DNA from: Komarekiella delphini-convector SJRDD-AB1
GTDB taxonomy: Bacteria > Cyanobacteriota > Cyanobacteriia > Cyanobacteriales > Nostocaceae
NCBI RefSeq assembly: GCF_014831675.1
Contig: NZ_VJXY01000005.1
Coordinates: 127,675-191,674, forward strand
Length of the DNA: 64,000 nucleotides
Direction of reading: 5' to 3'
Of the stretch, positions 11,434 to 20,958 are shown one piece after another. The position numbers and the translations under genes were made by a program. Position 1 is the stretch's first letter; the number at the start of each line of letters is the position of its first letter. The notes under the pieces are model-generated. The model did not search any database and was not told the DNA's origin. It saw only the letters and a list, made by a program, of their open reading frames with translations.

Positions 11434-12288
11434 TTATTTATTTTTAGGAATGACATTCCTGATTCCACTTTTAGTACTAACAGTATCACCTTTGTAACGA
11501 GGGATAATGTGAATACTAGTGTGCATAATATGTTGACCAGCTTCTCGATTTATGTTCATTCCTACATTGAAACCATCAGGTTCAAATTCGGTTTTGAGAA
11601 CTTTTTGTACTTTGTTCACCATAAGCCAGCAAGCAGATTGTTCTTTAAAGGGTAGCTCAAAATAACTCCTAACATGACGTTTAGGAATCACCAAAACATG
11701 CCCTTTACTTAGAGGATAACCATCAAAAATCGAGTAAGCAGTTGCAGATTCAGCTAATAATTTTAAATTTTTATAAGGATTGCAAAATATACACTTATTA
11801 GATGAATTATGCTGATGATTATAATGGATATACTCATAAAATTCTCGATTTTCATCTAAATAAATTGATTTAAAGGGAAGTTTTACAATACATTGATAGG
11901 TCGGTTTTTTATGTATATAATGTTCTCTAAAACCTTCTTTTTTAAGATCCCTTCTCACAACATAATAAGCTTTACCGCCTGGTTTTAATAGGTGTGATAC
12001 TTCCATAAGAACATTAGCTTGTTCTTCAAACAACAATACATTTAAAACATAAAAGCAAATAATTGTATCAAATTTATCATGAGGATATTGTGTAAAATAA
12101 TAAGGGTCATAACCTGTAATATCACAACCCTTTTGGCGCAACAATTTAACATCGTTACCAAAGCCACAACCAAAATCTAGTATTTTGCCTTGCAGCAAGT
12201 TTTGATTAAATAAAAACTGGGCAGGGAATGATAGGTAAGTTCTTTCTATTGCCGTGAGATGGCTAAATTGATTTTTTTGCTGTTTCAT
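11434..12288 (-). CDS. Fusion of SAM-dependent methyltransferase and HIT domain
   Basis: The 284-residue protein has two domains. The N-terminal half is a class I methyltransferase with motif I LDFGCGFG (residues 37-44). The C-terminal half is a HIT (histidine triad) domain starting at about the CIFCNP motif, with VIPKRH and GQHIMHTSIHIIPRY. HIT enzymes are nucleotide hydrolases or transferases with an HxHxH motif; here the central nucleophilic position reads Ser (HTSIH). The fusion of the two domains is recognisable in cyanobacteria, but its substrate is unknown. I chose the internal ATG at 12288 (MKQQKNQFSHLTAIER), because the 23 residues upstream do not look like part of the fold. Confidence 0.82.
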   Translation of the reverse strand: MKQQKNQFSHLTAIERTYLSFPAQFLFNQNLLQGKILDFGCGFGNDVKLLRQKGCDITGYDPYYFTQYPHDKFDTIICFYVLNVLLFEEQANVLMEVSHLLKPGGKAYYVVRRDLKKEGFREHYIHKKPTYQCIVKLPFKSIYLDENREFYEYIHYNHQHNSSNKCIFCNPYKNLKLLAESATAYSIFDGYPLSKGHVLVIPKRHVRSYFELPFKEQSACWLMVNKVQKVLKTEFEPDGFNVGMNINREAGQHIMHTSIHIIPRYKGDTVSTKSGIRNVIPKNK

Positions 12289-12379
12289 GAAACTTGAATA
12301 TACGAGTGTGCTAAGTAACCAAGTACTAATGTACTCAGCACATACCCTCTCTTGCAAAGTTTATTACCCTTCATTCTTT

Positions 12380-13168
12380 TTATGCGATCGCATCAGGGTC
12401 AATATTTAGCTCGCGTAACTTAGCTGCTAAGATATCAGCACGCTGGCGTTCTTGTTCAGCACGCTGGCGTTCTTGTTCAGCACGCTGGTGCTCTTGTTCA
12501 GCACGTCGGCGTTCTTGTTCAGCTTGTTCGCTGCTCCACAGCAGTAAATTTCCTTCTCTATCCCACCAGCGCAGCCAATTTGTAGTTTGGCAAAGTCTTT
12601 CACCGTACCAAATTCCGAGAAATAACTCTAACTCAGGAATCCAAAAACGCCCATTAACATCTGCTTGCTGTAAAATATATTGTCCATTTTGCAAGCACCG
12701 CACTTCTAAACTGGGTTCGTAGGGGTCGTAGGTTACGTAGGTTGGAACTTTGAGAATCTGCTCGTAAAAATAGAGCTTACCGTAGGGTGGAGTTGAGCGG
12801 ACTGATAATTCTCCACCCTCTGTATCTGACAAAAATTCCATCACCACAGCCACAGCAGCGCCTTCTAAATTTGGTGTATAACTACGACGTATCACATCAG
12901 CGGCTACAGGCTGCACTTGAGGGACGTAAAGCCAGTCTGGTGCTTTGACAACAATTTTTTTATTGACTGTGGCTACGAGTCCAAAATTAGAGCCAATCAA
13001 CATCTGAGGTTGGATGCGTCCTGAGCTTCCCAAAGCATCGGTAAGCGCCGCAGCGAGAGATGGTTGCTGAATATTTTCCACTGGATCGTCAGGTAAAATG
13101 AAGTCGGCTGGAAGTGGCTCCCAAGTAACAGTTAGTTTTTTTTGGAGAGGGTGAACTTGTAGAACCAT
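12380..13168 (-). CDS. Uma2-family protein with C-terminal coiled coil
   Basis: The 262-residue protein belongs to the Uma2/DUF820 family, a PD-(D/E)XK-type nuclease-like fold hugely expanded in cyanobacteria and of unclear function. The core includes VAVVMEFLSDTEGGE (about residues 108-122), followed by a beta strand block with YVTYDPYEP and the LFLGIW motif. Residues about 213-245 are tandem EQERQRA heptads forming a charged coiled coil, and the end is LRELNIDPD. Both the heptad tail and that end are common in this family. Confidence 0.88.
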   Translation of the reverse strand: MVLQVHPLQKKLTVTWEPLPADFILPDDPVENIQQPSLAAALTDALGSSGRIQPQMLIGSNFGLVATVNKKIVVKAPDWLYVPQVQPVAADVIRRSYTPNLEGAAVAVVMEFLSDTEGGELSVRSTPPYGKLYFYEQILKVPTYVTYDPYEPSLEVRCLQNGQYILQQADVNGRFWIPELELFLGIWYGERLCQTTNWLRWWDREGNLLLWSSEQAEQERRRAEQEHQRAEQERQRAEQERQRADILAAKLRELNIDPDAIA

Positions 13169-13220
13169 AGAACTACTCCTAATATCAATTCACATTTAGA
13201 GAATGGCTTTTGATTATTTA

Positions 13221-13991
13221 TTATGGAAACTTTCGCTCTCGCACTTCCGCAGCATAATCTTGCACAGCTTTGGTAATTGTCTCCCGCAGATTTGTATAAA
13301 CTTTAGCGAATGGTGGATGCTTCTCTGCAAGACCGAGGACATCAGAAGTAACTAAAACTTGTCCATCGCAGTGAGAGCCTGCACCAATGCCAATTGTCGG
13401 AATGCTAACTTTTTGTGTAATCTGCATTGCTAAATCTGCGGGTATATGCTCTAACACTACAGAAAATACACCAGCTTGTTCTAGAGCGATCGCTTCATTT
13501 AAAATTCTCTCACCCGTTTCTTGGGTCTTCCCTTGTTGTCGCAAACCGAGTTGATGTACTGATTGGGGTGTCAAACCAACATGACCCATGACAGGAATTC
13601 CAGCTTGTACTAACCGCGCAATAGTTTCTGCGATCGCTGGATACCCACCTTCTAATTTTACCGCTTGAGCACCCGTCTCTTTCAATACCCGCCCAGCCGA
13701 GTGCATCGCTTGTTGCAGACTTTCTTGGTACGTCAAAAATGGTAAATCTACAACTACTAATGCGCGTTTTACTCCACGGCGCACAGCTTTGGCATGATAC
13801 AGCATTTCTTCTAAGGTGATTGGCAGTGTTGTTTCATACCCTAGAACTGCTGCCATTGAGTCTCCCACCAGGATTAAGTCTACACCAGCGGCGTCGAGGA
13901 GTTGAGCGATCGCGTAATCCCAAGCGGTCAACGCCACAATCGAACGTCCCTGTTGTTTCCATTGAATTAATTGCTGGGTAGTGACTGCCAT
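13221..13991 (-). CDS. panB: 3-methyl-2-oxobutanoate hydroxymethyltransferase
   Basis: PanB transfers a hydroxymethyl group from methylene-tetrahydrofolate to 2-oxoisovalerate, giving ketopantoate for pantothenate and CoA synthesis. The 256-residue protein has [12 protein letters not shown] and [10 protein letters not shown] (metal and substrate binding), [20 protein letters not shown] and the IGIGAG motif. I chose the ATG at 13991 ([11 protein letters not shown]). The open frame runs 54 codons further upstream, but that part translates an intergenic repeat (13992-14214) and is unlikely to be protein. Confidence 0.95.
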   Translation of the reverse strand: MAVTTQQLIQWKQQGRSIVALTAWDYAIAQLLDAAGVDLILVGDSMAAVLGYETTLPITLEEMLYHAKAVRRGVKRALVVVDLPFLTYQESLQQAMHSAGRVLKETGAQAVKLEGGYPAIAETIARLVQAGIPVMGHVGLTPQSVHQLGLRQQGKTQETGERILNEAIALEQAGVFSVVLEHIPADLAMQITQKVSIPTIGIGAGSHCDGQVLVTSDVLGLAEKHPPFAKVYTNLRETITKAVQDYAAEVRERKFP

Positions 13992-14214
13992 TTTTTTTAG
14001 TGCTGAGTAATGAGTGCTGAGTAATGAGTGCTGAGTAATGAGTGCTGAGTAATGAGTAATTGAGTGGAAGAGTCGGAGAGATAAGGCAGAAGGGGTAGTC
14101 TTTTCTTCCCAATCCCCAGTCCCATTTCCCAGTCCCCAATCCCCAGTCCCCATTGCCCCTTATCCCCAGAGGGGGCCCCGAGTTCCCCAATCCCCAATCC
14201 CCAGCCCCCAATCC
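13992..14214. repeat. STRR and GGGGACT-type repeat block
   Basis: Tandem AGTGCTGAGTAATG units (about 13999-14055) are followed by CCCCAATCCCCAGTC heptamers. Bases 14141-14188, including GGGGGCCCCGAGTTCCCC, are an inverted match to 54499-54549. Both blocks lie among the same GGGGACT-type heptamers, so a larger composite repeat has been copied. It opens frames on both strands, but none looks like a gene. Confidence 0.8.
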
Positions 14215-15378
14215 CTACTTCACGGCGCGACTGAAAGCAATATGAGGTTTTGCACTGCCCATTTTAGGCATTAACCAAGCCAGACCTTCACTAGTGCCAA
14301 TCCACAATTTGTTACCGACATCAGGCACAAGAGCAAGAACCCGACTAGAAGGAAGTCCAGTAACTTCTTCGTCTAATACAGCGCCCGTATTTGGATTTAA
14401 TCGTAACAAACCATTGTTAGTCCCGACCCAGATACTACCATCTTTGGCAAAACGCACTGTAGTCACGTTACGCCCTCGTAGACGTGTTACAGACCGCAGC
14501 ACAGCCCCAGTTTTCGGGTTAATAACTAACAAATTATTGGGCATTCCCGCCCAAATTAACCCTTCTGGACTAATAGCTAAAGCTTGTACAGTTGTTCCTG
14601 GTAAATCACCAATCCGCTTCATTATCAAAGCATTGGCAGTATTAACCCGCACTAATCCATCAAGAGTACCAACCCACAAATGACCTTCAGCATCTAAAGT
14701 TAGAGCGTTGGCGCTAACACCAGGCAGATTTTTTAATGTTGTCATAATCAAACCTTGGTCAGGACTAATTAAAGCTAAACCGCTATCAGTTCCAGCCCAC
14801 AAATAACCCCGTTTGTCAAGCAACAGTGACAATACTCGTTTGGAAGGCAAAAACAAATTCTGTGCTGTAATTTCATTAGTGCGGGGTTCTACTCTAATCA
14901 GTCCCTCATAACTTCCCACCCACAGACGACCTACTTTGTCTTGAGCTAAAGCACCAATCGCAACATTTGGTAAACTAACACGAGCAATAATCTTGCCACT
15001 ATTAGGGTCAATCCGCGATAGTCCCCGCCAAGAACCTACCCAAAGATTGCCTGTAAAATCTGACAGCAAGTTGCTAACACGATAATCGGTTTCTTGCCTA
15101 TGCTCTTGCACTCCTCGCTGATTGGGTAAGGGTTCTACTTGCGGTGGCGGTGCGGAAGCCGGATAAGTAGGGGTTAACTCTGATGGCTTAATATCAGGGG
15201 TTTTTTGTGGCGAAACACTATTACCAACTTTTTGTGCGTAAGCGCGGGGCGACTTGTCATTAGACATTGCTGGCGGTAAAGCTATTAACCCCAGCAAGAT
15301 AGAAGTAATCAATAGATTAGTACGCTTGCAAATCGATACCACGGTGACATTTCCTTTGGAGACAATACCCATAGCCAT
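14215..15378 (-). CDS. Secreted seven-bladed beta-propeller (Reg_prop-like)
   Basis: The 387-residue protein has a hydrophobic signal segment at about residues 20-42, then a proline-rich linker. Seven repeats of the type (L/I)W(V/A)GT..GL.R(I/V)(D/N)P follow, each about 41 residues: WVGSWRGL, WVGSYEGL, WAGTDSGL, WVGTLDGL, WAGMPNNL, WVGTNNGL and WIGTSEGL. Seven such units make one closed propeller, as in the sensor part of hybrid two-component regulators, but here without a kinase. The periplasmic or outer location is inferred. The ligand is unknown. Confidence 0.8.
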   Translation of the reverse strand: MAMGIVSKGNVTVVSICKRTNLLITSILLGLIALPPAMSNDKSPRAYAQKVGNSVSPQKTPDIKPSELTPTYPASAPPPQVEPLPNQRGVQEHRQETDYRVSNLLSDFTGNLWVGSWRGLSRIDPNSGKIIARVSLPNVAIGALAQDKVGRLWVGSYEGLIRVEPRTNEITAQNLFLPSKRVLSLLLDKRGYLWAGTDSGLALISPDQGLIMTTLKNLPGVSANALTLDAEGHLWVGTLDGLVRVNTANALIMKRIGDLPGTTVQALAISPEGLIWAGMPNNLLVINPKTGAVLRSVTRLRGRNVTTVRFAKDGSIWVGTNNGLLRLNPNTGAVLDEEVTGLPSSRVLALVPDVGNKLWIGTSEGLAWLMPKMGSAKPHIAFSRAVK

Positions 15379-16132
15379 TACCTAAACTGGCTTTGGATTA
15401 ACTTCAGTGTTCCCCTAGCTGGGATTTTTTAAACGTCACAGGTAATTTTTCTCCAACTCAAAGCCTCAAAAGCATCCTGACAATCTTCGTCCAGACAGGA
15501 AAACTCTTGTCCATCAAGGCTCTATACAGTTATTCATGAACCTTTGTAAATCATTCTTAACAAAATGTTTAAAACTTTATGTAATAACAAATTTATATAG
15601 TTAACTTAAAAAGTTTCAAAGAATAACTTATCGAATTCTTGATATATTGTGAAACAAGCTACAAATTACGTGGTGTGCAATTTTTTATTTTTCGCTCACA
15701 ACTCTGCTGAACCTCTGTCTTTACTGTCAAGTAGATTCTCTTATAGTCTTTTTCCTTTACAGGAAAAAGTAAAAGGAATGCAGAGGCGGGAATGTGTGCC
15801 AGCCAGCCCACTCCCCTGAATGCCCCAGTTTGTAGGGAAATTATCTAAGTACTACCGCGTGCTGGTAGTTTTGGTGGAATTGAAAAGGTTTAGTAGGGTG
15901 CGAGGAACAGATAAAAAAGAATTTTGAAACTTAGGAAGAGGAGAGAGTAGAAGCGCTAGGTCGTGTGCCCCAAGAAGGGCAGAAAGACTACTACCCTCTA
16001 CTAAAGGCAACCCCTAACAGAAAATTTTCCTGATCTTCTCCCCGCTGAAGGGGGGAAAGAGCGGGGATGAGGGGGAATTGCACAGCACGTGATCTGATAA
16101 GTAAAAAGAGTGACTTCTGGGAAGGATAAAAT
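15379..16132. promoter_or_regulatory. Long upstream region of the rbc operon
   Basis: Some 750 bases without a gene separate the propeller gene (minus) from rbcL (plus). The left half is AT-rich. From about 15780 the sequence becomes G-rich, with CCCGCTGAAGGGGGGAAA and GCGGGGATGAGGGGG-like stretches. A long regulated leader is usual for rbcL in filamentous cyanobacteria, so promoters probably lie in the AT-rich part, but I cannot place them. A clear ribosome-binding site (GGGAAGGAT) precedes the rbcL ATG. Confidence 0.5.
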
Positions 16133-17563
16133 ATGTCTTACGCTCAAACTAAGACTCAGAGCAAAACTGGGTATCAAGCTGGTGTTAAAGATTACAGACT
16201 AACTTATTACACACCCGATTACACACCCAAAGATACAGATATTTTAGCGGCATTCCGGGTTACACCCCAGCCTGGAGTTCCCTATGAAGAAGCGGCTGCG
16301 GCCGTGGCAGCTGAGTCTTCCACTGGTACTTGGACAACTGTATGGACAGACTTGCTCACCGACCTAGATCGCTACAAAGGTCGTTGCTACGACATCGAAC
16401 CAGTTGCCGGCGAAGATAATCAATTTATTGCCTACATTGCCTATCCTTTGGATCTGTTTGAAGAAGGTTCTGTAACCAATATGTTGACCTCAATCGTAGG
16501 TAACGTATTTGGTTTCAAAGCATTACGGGCGCTGCGTTTAGAAGACTTACGGATTCCTGTAGCTTACCTGAAGACCTTCCAAGGCCCTCCCCACGGTATT
16601 CAAGTTGAGCGTGACAAGTTAAACAAATATGGACGGCCTTTGCTGGGTTGTACAATTAAGCCCAAACTAGGTCTTTCGGCTAAGAACTACGGACGCGCTG
16701 TATACGAGTGCTTGCGCGGTGGTTTGGACTTCACCAAAGACGACGAAAACATTAACTCCGCACCATTCCAAAGATGGCGCGATCGCTTTTTGTTCGTTGC
16801 TGAAGCTATCCACAAAGCTCAAGCTGAAACAGGTGAAATCAAAGGTCACTACCTAAACGTTACCGCTCCCACCTGTGAAGAAATGCTGAAACGGGCTGAG
16901 TACGCTAAAGAACTCAAAATGCCCATCATCATGCACGACTACCTCACCGCAGGTTTCACCGCTAACACCACATTGGCTCGTTGGTGTCGTGACAACGGTC
17001 TGTTGTTGCACATCCACCGGGCTATGCACGCCGTTATCGACCGTCAAAAGAACCACGGTATCCACTTCCGCGTTTTGGCTAAAGCGCTACGGATGTCCGG
17101 CGGTGATCACATCCACACCGGAACAGTGGTTGGTAAGCTGGAAGGTGAACGCGGTATCACAATGGGCTTCGTTGACTTGCTGCGTGAAAACTACGTTGAA
17201 CAAGACAAGTCTCGCGGTATCTACTTTACCCAAGATTGGGCTTCTCTACCTGGCGTAATGGCAGTTGCTTCTGGTGGTATCCACATCTGGCACATGCCTG
17301 CACTCGTAGAAATTTTTGGCGATGACTCCGTACTACAATTCGGTGGTGGTACTCTCGGACACCCCTGGGGTAATGCTCCTGGTGCTACCGCTAACCGCGT
17401 AGCTTTAGAAGCTTGTGTTCAAGCTCGTAATGAAGGTCGCAACTTGGCTCGTGAAGGTAACGATATTATCCGCGAAGCCGCTAAGTGGTCTCCTGAATTG
17501 GCCGTTGCTTGCGAACTGTGGAAAGAAATCAAATTTGAATTCGAGGCAATGGATACCGTCTGA
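16133..17563 (+). CDS. rbcL: Ribulose-1,5-bisphosphate carboxylase/oxygenase large subunit, form IB
   Basis: RbcL is the catalytic subunit of Rubisco in the carboxysome. The 476-residue length and the sequence are those of form IB. The signature [11 protein letters not shown] contains the lysine that is carbamylated and the Asp/Glu that bind Mg2+. Loop 6 has the catalytic lysine in GKLEGER. The N-terminus [21 protein letters not shown] is typical of Nostocales. It is first in an rbcL-rbcX-rbcS operon. Confidence 0.99.
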   Translation: MSYAQTKTQSKTGYQAGVKDYRLTYYTPDYTPKDTDILAAFRVTPQPGVPYEEAAAAVAAESSTGTWTTVWTDLLTDLDRYKGRCYDIEPVAGEDNQFIAYIAYPLDLFEEGSVTNMLTSIVGNVFGFKALRALRLEDLRIPVAYLKTFQGPPHGIQVERDKLNKYGRPLLGCTIKPKLGLSAKNYGRAVYECLRGGLDFTKDDENINSAPFQRWRDRFLFVAEAIHKAQAETGEIKGHYLNVTAPTCEEMLKRAEYAKELKMPIIMHDYLTAGFTANTTLARWCRDNGLLLHIHRAMHAVIDRQKNHGIHFRVLAKALRMSGGDHIHTGTVVGKLEGERGITMGFVDLLRENYVEQDKSRGIYFTQDWASLPGVMAVASGGIHIWHMPALVEIFGDDSVLQFGGGTLGHPWGNAPGATANRVALEACVQARNEGRNLAREGNDIIREAAKWSPELAVACELWKEIKFEFEAMDTV

Positions 17564-17569
17564 TCCTCA

Positions 17570-17646
17570 AGTAACAAGTTAAAAGTTAAAAGGTAAAAGA
17601 AAATATTCATCCTTTCTTTTTACTTTTTACTTTTTCTTTTTACTTA
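17570..17646. repeat. STRR between rbcL and rbcX
   Basis: Heptamer-like runs AAGTTAAAAGGTAAAAG and CTTTTTACTTTTTAC are arranged as an imperfect inverted repeat, so the transcript can fold into a long hairpin between rbcL and rbcX. This could protect or attenuate the rbcL message and set the stoichiometry of the downstream genes. Confidence 0.65.
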
Positions 17647-17666
17647 ACTAAAGGCTGGGGTCAAGC

Positions 17667-18074
17667 ATGAATCTCAAGCAAATTGCGAAAGACACAGCCA
17701 AGACTCTCCAAAGCTACCTGACTTATCAGGCTCTAAGGACAGTACTGGCGCAGCTAGGCGAAACTAATCCTCCATTGGAACTTTGGCTACATAACTTTTC
17801 ATCCGGCAAAATTCAGGACGGAGAAGCATACATTGAGCAACTGTTCCGAGAAAAGCCAGATTTGGCGTTGCGGATCATGACTGTCAGGGAACACATTGCG
17901 GAGGAAATCGCCGAATTTTTACCGGAAATGGTTCAGACTGGCATTCAGCAAGCCAATATGGAACAGCGTCGCCAGCATCTAGAACGCATCACACAAATAG
18001 ATACATTAAACCCCAGTCTGCAACCAGAACAGCAAACAACCTCAGACCAGAACTTGGATAACTTATCCAGTTAG
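17667..18074 (+). CDS. rbcX: Rubisco assembly chaperone RbcX
   Basis: RbcX is a dimeric chaperone that clamps the C-terminal tail of RbcL and promotes assembly of the large-subunit octamer. The 135-residue protein has the expected start [22 protein letters not shown], the conserved region around [16 protein letters not shown], and a helical body. Position between rbcL and rbcS is the classic arrangement. The Q/T-rich C-terminus (about 112-135) is variable in the family. Confidence 0.98.
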   Translation: MNLKQIAKDTAKTLQSYLTYQALRTVLAQLGETNPPLELWLHNFSSGKIQDGEAYIEQLFREKPDLALRIMTVREHIAEEIAEFLPEMVQTGIQQANMEQRRQHLERITQIDTLNPSLQPEQQTTSDQNLDNLSS

Positions 18075-18118
18075 TCAGCCAACTAGTAATCAAAAATCGC
18101 AACACATTATCAACAGCT

Positions 18119-18454
18119 ATGCAAACTTTACCAAAAGAGCGTCGTTACGAAACCCTTTCTTATCTACCTGCGCTGTCTGACGCTCAAATTGCCAAGCAGA
18201 TCCAGTACATTCTAAATCAGGGTTTTATTCCTGCGATCGAGTTTAACGAAACTTCTGAGCCAACTGAATTATTCTGGACAATGTGGAAATTGCCTTTGTT
18301 CGGCGCTAAATCCACTCAAGAAGTACTAAGCGAAGTTCAAGGTTGCCGTTCTCAATTTAGCAACTCTTATATCCGTGTTGTGGGTTTTGATAACATCAAG
18401 CAGTGCCAAGTTATGAGCTTTCTTGTTCACAAACCCAACAGCAGCAGATACTAA
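18119..18454 (+). CDS. rbcS: Rubisco small subunit
   Basis: RbcS caps the RbcL octamer to complete the L8S8 enzyme. The 111-residue sequence has the standard block [16 protein letters not shown] near the N-terminus, then the family's [11 protein letters not shown] and [12 protein letters not shown]. It ends the rbcLXS operon (44-bp gap after rbcX). Confidence 0.99.
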   Translation: MQTLPKERRYETLSYLPALSDAQIAKQIQYILNQGFIPAIEFNETSEPTELFWTMWKLPLFGAKSTQEVLSEVQGCRSQFSNSYIRVVGFDNIKQCQVMSFLVHKPNSSRY

Positions 18455-18625
18455 GGCTGAGATGCTTTAAGTAATTTGTTGATTACAAATAGGAGAGGTG
18501 GAATTATCTGCTTCTCTTGTTTAAGTGATTTTAAACGCAGAGGGACGCGGAGGTAAGCGCAGAGGTACGCAGAGAAGACCTTTGCGTTTCTTTGCGTAAA
18601 GTTCTGCGTTTTTTTATATAAGTAA
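18455..18625. repeat. GCAGAGG-type repeat after rbcS
   Basis: At about 18535-18613 the sequence AACGCAGAGGGACGCGGAGG and its partner GTTTCTTTGCGTAAAG form an imperfect inverted repeat. Related CTCTGCGTCTCTGCG modules occur at 54580-54600 and 56465-56486. It may terminate the rbc operon transcript. Confidence 0.55.
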
Positions 18626-19252
18626 ATGCAATTAGAACATCTACGCCAAGTAAGAATTTGTTTTGTTGGTGACTCTTTTGTCAACGGTACTGGCGACCCA
18701 GAATGTCTTGGTTGGACAGGCAGAATATGCGTTAATGCTAATAAAAAAGGTTATGACATTACTTACTACAATTTAGGAATTAGGAGAAATACGAGTACTG
18801 ATATAGCAAAACGCTGGATACAGGAAGTATCAGCTAGATTGCCTCAAGAATATGATGGTAGAGTTGTATTCTCTTTTGGGTTGAATGACACGACTCTCGA
18901 AAATGGTCAAACCCGCGTTGATTTTTCCGAGTCTATCAAAAATGCTAGCAAAATTTTAAGTGAAGCTAAACAGTTATATCCTGTATTGATGGTTGGCCCT
19001 GCGCCTTATGTAGATGAGGAAGACCCTCAAAGAAAGCAGAGAACTACCAAGTTATCTAAGCAGTTTGTTTTAATTTGTCAAGAATTTAATATACCTTATT
19101 TAGACGTTTTTCCAATATTAGAAAAATCAAATATTTGGATGAATGAAGCAAGAACTAATGACGGTGTTCATCCCAGAGCAGGAGGTTATACAGAATTTGC
19201 TCAAATAGTGGAAAATTGGAACGCTTGGTTAAATTGGTTTCCTTTAACTTAA
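18626..19252 (+). CDS. SGNH/GDSL-family hydrolase
   Basis: The 208-residue protein carries the SGNH hydrolase blocks: block I FVGDSFVNG with the nucleophile Ser (about residue 14), block III FGLNDTT with the oxyanion Asn, and block V DGVHPRAGGY with the Asp-x-x-His pair. No signal peptide is visible, so it is probably cytoplasmic. The family includes esterases, lipases and carbohydrate deacetylases; the substrate is not predictable. The ATG at 18626 sits after a repeat block downstream of rbcS. Confidence 0.88.
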   Translation: MQLEHLRQVRICFVGDSFVNGTGDPECLGWTGRICVNANKKGYDITYYNLGIRRNTSTDIAKRWIQEVSARLPQEYDGRVVFSFGLNDTTLENGQTRVDFSESIKNASKILSEAKQLYPVLMVGPAPYVDEEDPQRKQRTTKLSKQFVLICQEFNIPYLDVFPILEKSNIWMNEARTNDGVHPRAGGYTEFAQIVENWNAWLNWFPLT

Positions 19253-19313
19253 TTGATTATCCAAAGTTAGGATATTGATAGCATCTTAGTCTTTGCATTC
19301 ACAGGTGGTAATC

Positions 19314-19538
19314 ATGCAGCAAATTACTCTAGCTGGAGCATCTCAAAACTTGCCTAACTTAATTGAAGCAGCACTCAGTGGTGAGGAAATTATCATCAAA
19401 GATAATCAACCTGTAGTAAAGTTAACTTCTGTGTCGCCAGTCAAACGTCATCCTAAGTTTGGTAGTGCCAAAGGTCTTATAACAATGTCTGATGACTTTG
19501 ATGAACCACTTGAAGATTTTAAGGAATATATGGAATGA
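19314..19538 (+). CDS. Phd/YefM-type antitoxin
   Basis: The 74-residue protein starts MQQITLAGASQNLPNLIEAA and contains GEEIIIKDNQPVVKL, the usual Phd/YefM DNA-binding domain, and an acidic toxin-binding tail (SDDFDEPLEDFKEYME). I chose the ATG at 19314, preceded by an AGGTGG ribosome-binding site; the frame opens seven codons earlier without one. Its stop overlaps the ATG of a vapC-like gene (ATGA), but that toxin gene is broken. Confidence 0.85.
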   Translation: MQQITLAGASQNLPNLIEAALSGEEIIIKDNQPVVKLTSVSPVKRHPKFGSAKGLITMSDDFDEPLEDFKEYME

Positions 19539-19915
19539 GCCAACTACTGGACACTCATACTTTTATTTAGTTTGTTATGGGTGATCCAAAAATCAGTGTT
19601 AGTATGCGATCGCAAATTGAAAATAATGATAATTTACTAAGTATTGCTAGTATTTGGGAAATAGCAATCAAGCACAGCATTGGTAAACTAACTTTTGGTA
19701 TTAATTTTGACGAGTTTATGAACAGCAAATAATTATGAACGGCATTGAATTGCTGTCAATCAAAATAGACCATATTACTGTTGTTGCAACACTACCTTTA
19801 CATCACCGTGACCCATTTGATCGGCTTTTAATTGCACAGGCGATCGCAGAAAATGTACATACTTATGCTGAGTGCTGATAAAATTTTTGATGCATATCCA
19901 ATTCGGCGGAGGTAG
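19535..19915 (+). pseudogene. Decayed PIN-domain (VapC-type) toxin
   Basis: The frame begins MSQLLDTHTFI with the PIN-domain Asp, then meets TAG where the family has Trp before FVMGDPKIS. It continues to IASIWEIAIKHSIGKL and stops again near 19731. The sequence resumes in another frame as IIMNGIELLSIKIDH and HHRDPFDRLLIAQAIAEN (PIN acidic residues). It then shifts once more to end SADKIFDAYPIRR. So one nonsense codon and two frame changes inactivate it, while the antitoxin upstream is intact. The start overlaps the antitoxin stop as in working pairs. Confidence 0.9.
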
Positions 19916-19997
19916 TAAATAGCGATCGCCTCAAATCTACTGGCAACATCAGTTTAGTTATACTAGACAAACAGATATTCCTTCAAAAAATCCGCTC

Positions 19998-20705
19998 ATG
20001 ACGGCATTAACCAGGCATAGCTTAAGCCAAAATGCGCCTATACCGTACTTAGAAAGTGGGGACAGACTCACTCGCCATGAGTTTGAGCGTCGCTATCACG
20101 CCATGCCAGATACTAAAAAAGCAGAACTAATAGAAGGAGTCGTCTACGTGGCATCACCCTTACGTTTTAGAAGTCATGGAAAACCTCATGGTGACTTAAT
20201 CATCTGGTTAGGAACTTATAAAGTTTCTACCCCAGATATAGAGTTAGGTGATAACGCCACAGTCCGCTTAGACTTAGATAACGAGTCTCAGCCTGATGTT
20301 GTGTTGCTAATTGATCAAATATTGGGTGGACAAGCACGTATTAGTGAAGATGACTACATCGAAGGCGCACCAGAATTAGTAGCAGAAGTTGCAGCCAGCA
20401 GCGCTGCAAATGACTTATACGATAAGAAGAAAGCTTACCGTCGGAACGGTGTGAAAGAATATATTGTTTGGCAAATTTTAGAGAATAAACTCGATTGGTT
20501 CAGCTTACAAAATGAGGAATATGTGTCATTAAAATCGGGTACAGATGAAGTAATCAAAAGCCAAGTTTTTCCTGGTTTATGGTTGGATGTACAAGCGTTA
20601 TGTGCAGGAGAAATGACACAAGTTTTAACTGTAGTACAACAAGGATTAAATAGCGAAGAACATAAGAATTTTGTACAGCAGTTAGCACAAAAGCCTCAGT
20701 TATAA
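19998..20705 (+). CDS. Uma2-family endonuclease-like protein
   Basis: This 235-residue member of the Uma2/DUF820 family shows the usual order: FERRYHAMPDTKKAELIEGVVY near residues 29-50, DNESQPDVVLLID (the PD-type motif), GAPELVAEVAASSAANDLYDKKKAYRRNGVKEYIV (the E-x-x and K region) and the C-terminal SQVFPGLWLDVQAL. The PD-(D/E)XK active-site pattern looks complete. The biological role of the family is not established. It is not the same subtype as the coiled-coil Uma2 protein at 12380-13168. Confidence 0.9.
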   Translation: MTALTRHSLSQNAPIPYLESGDRLTRHEFERRYHAMPDTKKAELIEGVVYVASPLRFRSHGKPHGDLIIWLGTYKVSTPDIELGDNATVRLDLDNESQPDVVLLIDQILGGQARISEDDYIEGAPELVAEVAASSAANDLYDKKKAYRRNGVKEYIVWQILENKLDWFSLQNEEYVSLKSGTDEVIKSQVFPGLWLDVQALCAGEMTQVLTVVQQGLNSEEHKNFVQQLAQKPQL

Positions 20706-20958
20706 ATCTCTGGATTGATATATCTTTAAATAGCTGATATAAGCATTGATATTTTTTGAGCGATCGCACCCATAATCATCAAAGATGAAAGTGCTATCAT
20801 CATCACCGTATAAACTTCGTCGGAATGATGGGGTGCAGTGATGCTGTGGGGCTGGTTTACGGATATTCATGGTTAGAACTCAAGGGGAAAAGCGATCGCT
20901 GTCCCCAGAAAAACTTAACATTATATTTAGAAGTGCTAACTATTTATAAGACAGGCTC

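Noticed and set aside
13992-14211. N-terminal extension of panB and two overlapping small frames.
   Set aside because: They translate STRR and GGGGACT heptamers. The conserved PanB start is at 13991.
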